From: an uncultured Eubacteriales bacterium
Lineage (GTDB): Bacteria; Bacillota; Clostridia; TANB77; CAG-508
Assembly (NCBI GenBank): GCA_902488785.1
Contig: CABTXJ010000006.1
Coordinates: 1-19,624, forward strand
DNA length: 19,624 bases
Direction of reading: 5' to 3'
The translations under genes and the position numbers were made by a program. Shown here piece after piece: positions 16,077 to 19,624 of this stretch. The first letter of the stretch is position 1, and every line of letters starts with the position of its first letter. The notes beneath the pieces are model-generated. The model ran no database searches, had not been told where the DNA came from, and worked only from the letters and a program-made list of their open reading frames with translations.

Positions 16077-18563
16077 TTACACTCTGTTTTCAGGTCTTTT
16101 GTAGAAGCTCTTTTTTATTACCTCTTTTACAATAGCATCTATAATTGCAATTACAATAGCAAGAGTTAATAAATCATAAGGTAATTGTTTTAATGAAAGT
16201 AGGTTACCAAACTTTGTATATGGCAATACTACTGTAATTATTATTGATACTAGTGATATTCCAAGTAGCCTTTTACTTGGCTTTGCTTTGTAAAAGGGTC
16301 TTCTTGTTCTTAATGTAAATAATGAAAGTATTTCTGCTGTACATGATTCAATAAACCAAACTGTTCTAAATATGCTATCTGGAGTTTTTAGTACATAAAA
16401 CATTAGTATAAATATTGTTATATCAAATATTGCACTCGATGTACCAAATGTTTTCATAAATCTTTTAATATAATGTATATCAAATTTTTGTGGCCTATTT
16501 ATATATTCTTCATCAATATTATCTGATGCTATTTGTGTTTGTGGTATATCTGTAAGTAAGTTTGTAACCATTAATTGGTCTGGAAGTAGTGGTATAAATG
16601 GAAGACCTACTGATGCAATTGACATACTAAACATGTTTCCAAAGTTTTCGCCTGTTGTTATATATATGTATTTCATAGTATTTACAAAGATTTTTCTTCC
16701 TTCCATTACTCCATCATATAGTACTGTTAAGTCTGGTTCCATCAATACCAAGTCTGCAACTTCTTTTGCGATATCTGATGCTTCAGATACAGATATACTA
16801 ACATCTGCTCTTTTAAGTGCTGGCGCGTCGTTTATTCCGTCTCCTAAATATCCTACAGTGTTTCCACCTTTTTTAAGTGCTTCTATTATTCTTTCTTTTT
16901 GTCTTGGATCTATTTCTGCAAATATATGAATATGTTTAGATTTTTCAAGTATTTCTGCATCTGTTAGTTTATCTATTTCTTCACCTGTAAGCACAGTATC
17001 ATTTCCAAGTTCTAGATTATTTGCTATATGTTTTGCAATATATCTATTATCCCCTGTTATTATTTTAAGATCTATTCCTCTTTGCATTATCCTATCTATT
17101 GTTTCTTTGCTGTCTGCTTTTAGTGGATCATGCATTAATATGAATCCTACAAAAGTCATATTATTTTCTTCAAATTGTATTTTTTCATTTTGTTTTTCTA
17201 CATCATTTAACCCTCTTATTGCAAGTGCTATTACTCTATACCCTTCAAAACTATAATCTTTAAATCTTTCTTTTATACTTTCTTTGTATTCAATAATACT
17301 TTTTTCTTCACCATTTGTATATATCTTAGAACACTTAGCTACAACTTCATTTACTGATCCTTTAGTTACAACTATTTCACTTTTACCAAGTATCTTCTTA
17401 TTTTCTAATTTTACTCCAATAGAAAGTACTTTGTTGTCAAAATTATATGGCATTTCATCTATTTTAAATACCTTGTCATATCCAAGCATTATTCTTTCTT
17501 TTTCAGCTTCTTTGTTTATTGCTTCATCTATTGGGTTTTTAAATCCTGATTGTAATTTAGAGTTTAAATATGCAAGTCTTAGACCGTCATCACTCCTATT
17601 ATTTCCAATATCAAAAACACCGTCAATACTTAGCTTCCCTTCTGTAATTGTTCCAGTCTTATCAGTACAAAGTATATTCATTGCCCCTAAGTTTTGTATT
17701 GAATTTAGCTTTTTAACTATAACCTTCTTATCAGATAACTTCTTTGCCCCATATGATAATGTTATTGTATTAATTGCAGGCAATAGTTGTGGTGTCATTC
17801 CTATTGCAACAGCAAGTGCAAACATTATTGAATCAAATACTGTCTTATCTGTAAATAGGTTTAAAACAAGAATAACCGCAACTATTATAAATGATAATTT
17901 CATTAGCATATTTCCAAAAGATTCTAAGTCTTTTTCTATTTGTGTTTTTGTTTCTTTGCTTACACTCTTCCCTATCTCACCAAATTTAGTATTTTTTCCT
18001 GTACTTTTAATTAGCATAACTGCTTCACCTGAGTATACATATGTTCCCATAAACACTTCTTGGCCAGTTTCTTTATTAACTGGTATGCTTTCGCCTGTTA
18101 AGCTAGATTCGTCTACTAATAGTGTTTTAGAATCTATTACGATACCATCTGCAGGTATTATATCTCCAGTAGTTAAATTAATAATGTCACCTGGTACTAC
18201 TTTTTCTACTGCTATTTCATAATTTTTAGAATTTCTTCTAACATTTGTTTTTATCTTAACCATCTCTAGTAGCTTTTCCATAGTGTTTCCAGACTTAAAC
18301 TCTTGTATTGTAGTTAAAACACTTGATATTAATATTATAATTAATATAATTACAGCGTTTGTAATATCACCTAAAATTAGTGATATTACTGTAGCAATTA
18401 TTAGCATAATTATTAACGGGTCTTTAAATTGTTTTAAAAACACACCTGTTTTAGTTACTTTTTCTTCATGCCTTATTTCATTTAATCCATATTCTTTTAA
18501 TCTTCTGCTTGCTTCTTTTTCTGAAAGCCCAGTCCTTATATCTGTATCAAATTCTTTATTCAT
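16077..18563 (-). CDS. mgtA: MgtA-like P-type ATPase (probable Mg2+ transporter)
   Basis: Predicted inner-membrane cation pump of the P3B type. The 828-aa protein has an N-terminal cation-ATPase domain, TGES (156-159), phosphorylated Asp301 in CTDKTGT, KG (401-402), TGDN (503-506) and GDGINDAP (574-581). About ten membrane helices are present. MgtA relatives share VIVKKLNSIQNLGAMNILCTD and, near the C-terminus, NLLTDIPQTQIASDNID plus FGTSSAIFDITIFILMFYV. In the M4 ion-path motif the usual TPEMLP is TPQLLP (257-262), so a membrane glutamate is a glutamine. ATG 18563 has AAGGA 9 nt upstream. It is a single-gene unit with its own terminator. Mg2+ as substrate is inferred from family similarity; a related cation is possible. 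Confidence 0.88.
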   Translation of the reverse strand: MNKEFDTDIRTGLSEKEASRRLKEYGLNEIRHEEKVTKTGVFLKQFKDPLIIMLIIATVISLILGDITNAVIILIIILISSVLTTIQEFKSGNTMEKLLEMVKIKTNVRRNSKNYEIAVEKVVPGDIINLTTGDIIPADGIVIDSKTLLVDESSLTGESIPVNKETGQEVFMGTYVYSGEAVMLIKSTGKNTKFGEIGKSVSKETKTQIEKDLESFGNMLMKLSFIIVAVILVLNLFTDKTVFDSIMFALAVAIGMTPQLLPAINTITLSYGAKKLSDKKVIVKKLNSIQNLGAMNILCTDKTGTITEGKLSIDGVFDIGNNRSDDGLRLAYLNSKLQSGFKNPIDEAINKEAEKERIMLGYDKVFKIDEMPYNFDNKVLSIGVKLENKKILGKSEIVVTKGSVNEVVAKCSKIYTNGEEKSIIEYKESIKERFKDYSFEGYRVIALAIRGLNDVEKQNEKIQFEENNMTFVGFILMHDPLKADSKETIDRIMQRGIDLKIITGDNRYIAKHIANNLELGNDTVLTGEEIDKLTDAEILEKSKHIHIFAEIDPRQKERIIEALKKGGNTVGYLGDGINDAPALKRADVSISVSEASDIAKEVADLVLMEPDLTVLYDGVMEGRKIFVNTMKYIYITTGENFGNMFSMSIASVGLPFIPLLPDQLMVTNLLTDIPQTQIASDNIDEEYINRPQKFDIHYIKRFMKTFGTSSAIFDITIFILMFYVLKTPDSIFRTVWFIESCTAEILSLFTLRTRRPFYKAKPSKRLLGISLVSIIITVVLPYTKFGNLLSLKQLPYDLLTLAIVIAIIDAIVKEVIKKSFYKRPENRV

Positions 18564-18691
18564 ATTATTTTTTCCTTCTTCATACTATTTATTTATTATA
18601 TTTCATAATATGAAGAAAAGTAACATATATTCTTATGTGTAGTTAATTTTTAATATCTATATGTATTAAATCCTTTTTATTTTCATCACAA

Positions 18692-18719
18692 TAAAAAAGA
18701 ATAAGCATACAACTTATTC
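18692..18719 (-). terminator. terminator of the CCGGH-protein gene
   Basis: On the minus strand, stem GAATAAG/CTTATTC with loop TTGTATG is followed by TTTTTTAT. It lies about 37 nt past the stop at 18756. It separates this gene from the ATPase gene, which must have its own promoter in 18564-18690. Confidence 0.85.
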
Positions 18720-18755
18720 AATCTATCATTAATCCATTACATTTCAATTTAATTT

Positions 18756-19469
18756 CTAATCATATATACTTCTTATTCCATCTAATAGTTCCTTTAAGTC
18801 CGTGTAATTATAGTTATCTAAATAGTATGATATACTATAAAAATCTTTTTCTTTTAAATATGTCTCATTTTTTAATTTAAACTTTTTGTTTTCTTTTAAG
18901 AGTTCTATAATTGGACTATTCTTTTCTGTTAAAGCAAAGTATATTCCTGCACTTTTAGTATTTTCAATATCCCCTAAATTAATTGCATATGGTATATTTT
19001 TTTCAACCATATACTTATGTAGTTCAATAATATATTTTATTTCCTTTTCTACATCTTCTTCTAGTTCAATTTCTTTATTATTATTTTCATTATAGTTTCT
19101 AATTATATTATATATTTCATCAAACTTTTCATTTGGATTATCTACTTTAGTAGTAATAGTAAGGATTTTATTTCCATTATTTAAGCTAAAACCTATTGAA
19201 AATATTTCGTCTATATTTATATATATCCTTTTAAATATATCCACTATCAAATTAAAATTATTTTCATCAACTACTACTGATATATATGGATATGCAAATC
19301 CATCTTTATGACCACCACAGCATGTAAAAGTTTTAACACCAACACTGTTGCAAAGTATTAATAATTTTTTTAGCGATTCATTTCCTTCTGCCCATTCTTC
19401 TATTGCTTTTTCATATTCTTTTTTATCTTCGGGAATTTTCATCGGTTCCTGGTTATTATATTTACTCAT
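18756..19469 (-). CDS. uncharacterised protein with CCGGH motif
   Basis: I do not recognise a named family. The 237-aa soluble-looking protein begins with a helical AIEEWAEGNESLKKLL (22-37), then GVKTFTCCGGHKDGFAYPYIS (44-64). C50, C51 and H54 form a compact Cys/His cluster that could bind metal or serve catalysis. From memory, similar W-x-E-G...CC-x-GH proteins exist among Firmicute hypotheticals, but no function is known to me. Two halves may share a layout: strand, acidic/Asn turn, helix near 103-125 (LTITTKVDNPNEKFDEIYNI) and 211-235 (YSISYYLDNYNYTDLKELLD). ATG 19469 has AAAGGAG 4 nt upstream. It is a single-gene unit between terminators at 19503-19525 and 18692-18719. Confidence 0.8.
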   Translation of the reverse strand: MSKYNNQEPMKIPEDKKEYEKAIEEWAEGNESLKKLLILCNSVGVKTFTCCGGHKDGFAYPYISVVVDENNFNLIVDIFKRIYINIDEIFSIGFSLNNGNKILTITTKVDNPNEKFDEIYNIIRNYNENNNKEIELEEDVEKEIKYIIELHKYMVEKNIPYAINLGDIENTKSAGIYFALTEKNSPIIELLKENKKFKLKNETYLKEKDFYSISYYLDNYNYTDLKELLDGIRSIYD

Positions 19470-19502
19470 AGATCTCCTTTTCTTTTTTATTGATTTCTTA
19501 AT

Positions 19503-19525
19503 AAAAAAAGCACGCTAATGGTGCT
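19503..19525 (-). terminator. rho-independent terminator upstream of the CCGGH-protein gene
   Basis: On the minus strand, stem AGCAC/GTGCT with loop CATTAGC is followed by seven T. It lies about 35 nt after the stop of the partial gene at the right edge, as expected for that gene's terminator. It is also only about 34 nt before the next gene's ATG, so it may act as a leader attenuator if a promoter lies upstream of it. Confidence 0.85.
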
Positions 19526-19553
19526 AATATTTATGTTTCTTAAACTTATATAT

Positions 19554-19562
19554 ATTATATCA
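19554..19562 (-). promoter_or_regulatory. candidate extended -10 promoter element
   Basis: TGATATAAT on the minus strand matches the extended -10 consensus TGnTATAAT. It overlaps the stop codon of the partial upstream gene. No -35 is seen at the right distance. If used, transcription starts near 19547 and passes through the terminator at 19503-19525 before the gene at 19469. Confidence 0.4.
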
Positions 19563-19624
19563 TTTAACAATATTTTTAGTACTAGGTTCAATAAAGTCTT
19601 CTTTTTTAACCTTAACTTTTATAA
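19560..19624 (-). CDS. partial gene, C-terminal end only
   Basis: An open minus-strand frame enters from the right edge and ends at TGA (19562-19560). It encodes IKVKVKKEDFIEPSTKNIVK. About twenty codons is too little to name it. Support comes from the terminator starting about 35 nt after this stop. Confidence 0.5.
   Translation of the reverse strand, partial: IKVKVKKEDFIEPSTKNIVK

Noticed and set aside
17284..18222. Long rightward open frame opposite the ATPase gene
   Set aside because: It is a shadow of the MgtA-like gene, whose full set of P-type ATPase motifs is on the other strand. There is no binding site, and composition is Ser/Phe/Ile-rich as expected of an antisense frame.
18564..18755. 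Mg2+-sensing M-box riboswitch ahead of the ATPase gene
   Set aside because: The gap is about 190 nt, part of it the neighbouring gene's terminator. I see none of the conserved M-box core and no attenuator before the ATG.

Overview
This is an AT-rich stretch of a bacterial chromosome carrying housekeeping genes. It probably comes from a low-G+C Bacillota of the Clostridia type. The evidence is strong AGGAGG-like ribosome binding sites, frequent TTG/GTG starts, an SpoVD/PBP2b-like transpeptidase with two PASTA domains, a split murE-mraY-ftsW/spoVE-murG cell-wall cluster, the indirect Gln-tRNA pathway (gatB), and compact hairpin-plus-T-run terminators. Species cannot be told from the window. No mobile element, CRISPR array, tRNA or rRNA gene lies fully inside it.

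Layout, left to right. Positions 1-333 have no protein gene. They hold a probable terminator (7-36), an 18-bp palindrome (43-60), a perfect consensus leftward promoter (141-169), a T7GG repeat (184-208) and a palindromic hairpin ending the next operon (209-230). A leftward operon follows: transpeptidase (4403-2199), MscS channel (2162-1059), thymidylate kinase (1047-334), with a good promoter at 4446-4474. A second leftward unit has acpP (5353-5114) and a LemA-like membrane protein (5092-4559), with a promoter at 5464-5492 and a terminator at 4495-4522. Two rightward genes follow: a metallo-beta-lactamase-fold-like protein that lacks the metal ligands (5725-6714) and rpsT (6783-7046, own promoter 6719-6747). 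Rightward and leftward transcription converge at the terminators 7069-7091 and 7159-7192. The largest leftward run is murE-like (15800), mraY, ftsW/spoVE, murG, topA, gatB (ending 7247). An MgtA-like P-type ATPase (18563-16077) and an uncharacterised CCGGH-motif protein (19469-18756) are separate leftward units, each ended by a terminator. The last 65 bases hold the C-terminal end of another leftward gene.

How the genes work together: murE, mraY and murG act in sequence in peptidoglycan precursor synthesis. The FtsW/SpoVE polymerase and the class B transpeptidase form the pair that polymerises and cross-links glycan at the septum or spore cortex. Here they sit about 8 kb apart, and murD and murF are absent from the cluster. 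TopA, GatB, S20, AcpP and Tmk serve DNA topology, translation, lipid synthesis and dTTP supply. MscS and the MgtA-like pump handle osmotic release and cation transport.

Most of the window is ordinary. The less ordinary items are the metal-site-less MBL-fold protein beside rpsT, a Mur ligase with several changed signature residues, the divergent LemA-like protein downstream of acpP, the CCGGH protein, and the consensus promoter with an rrn-like leader at the left edge.
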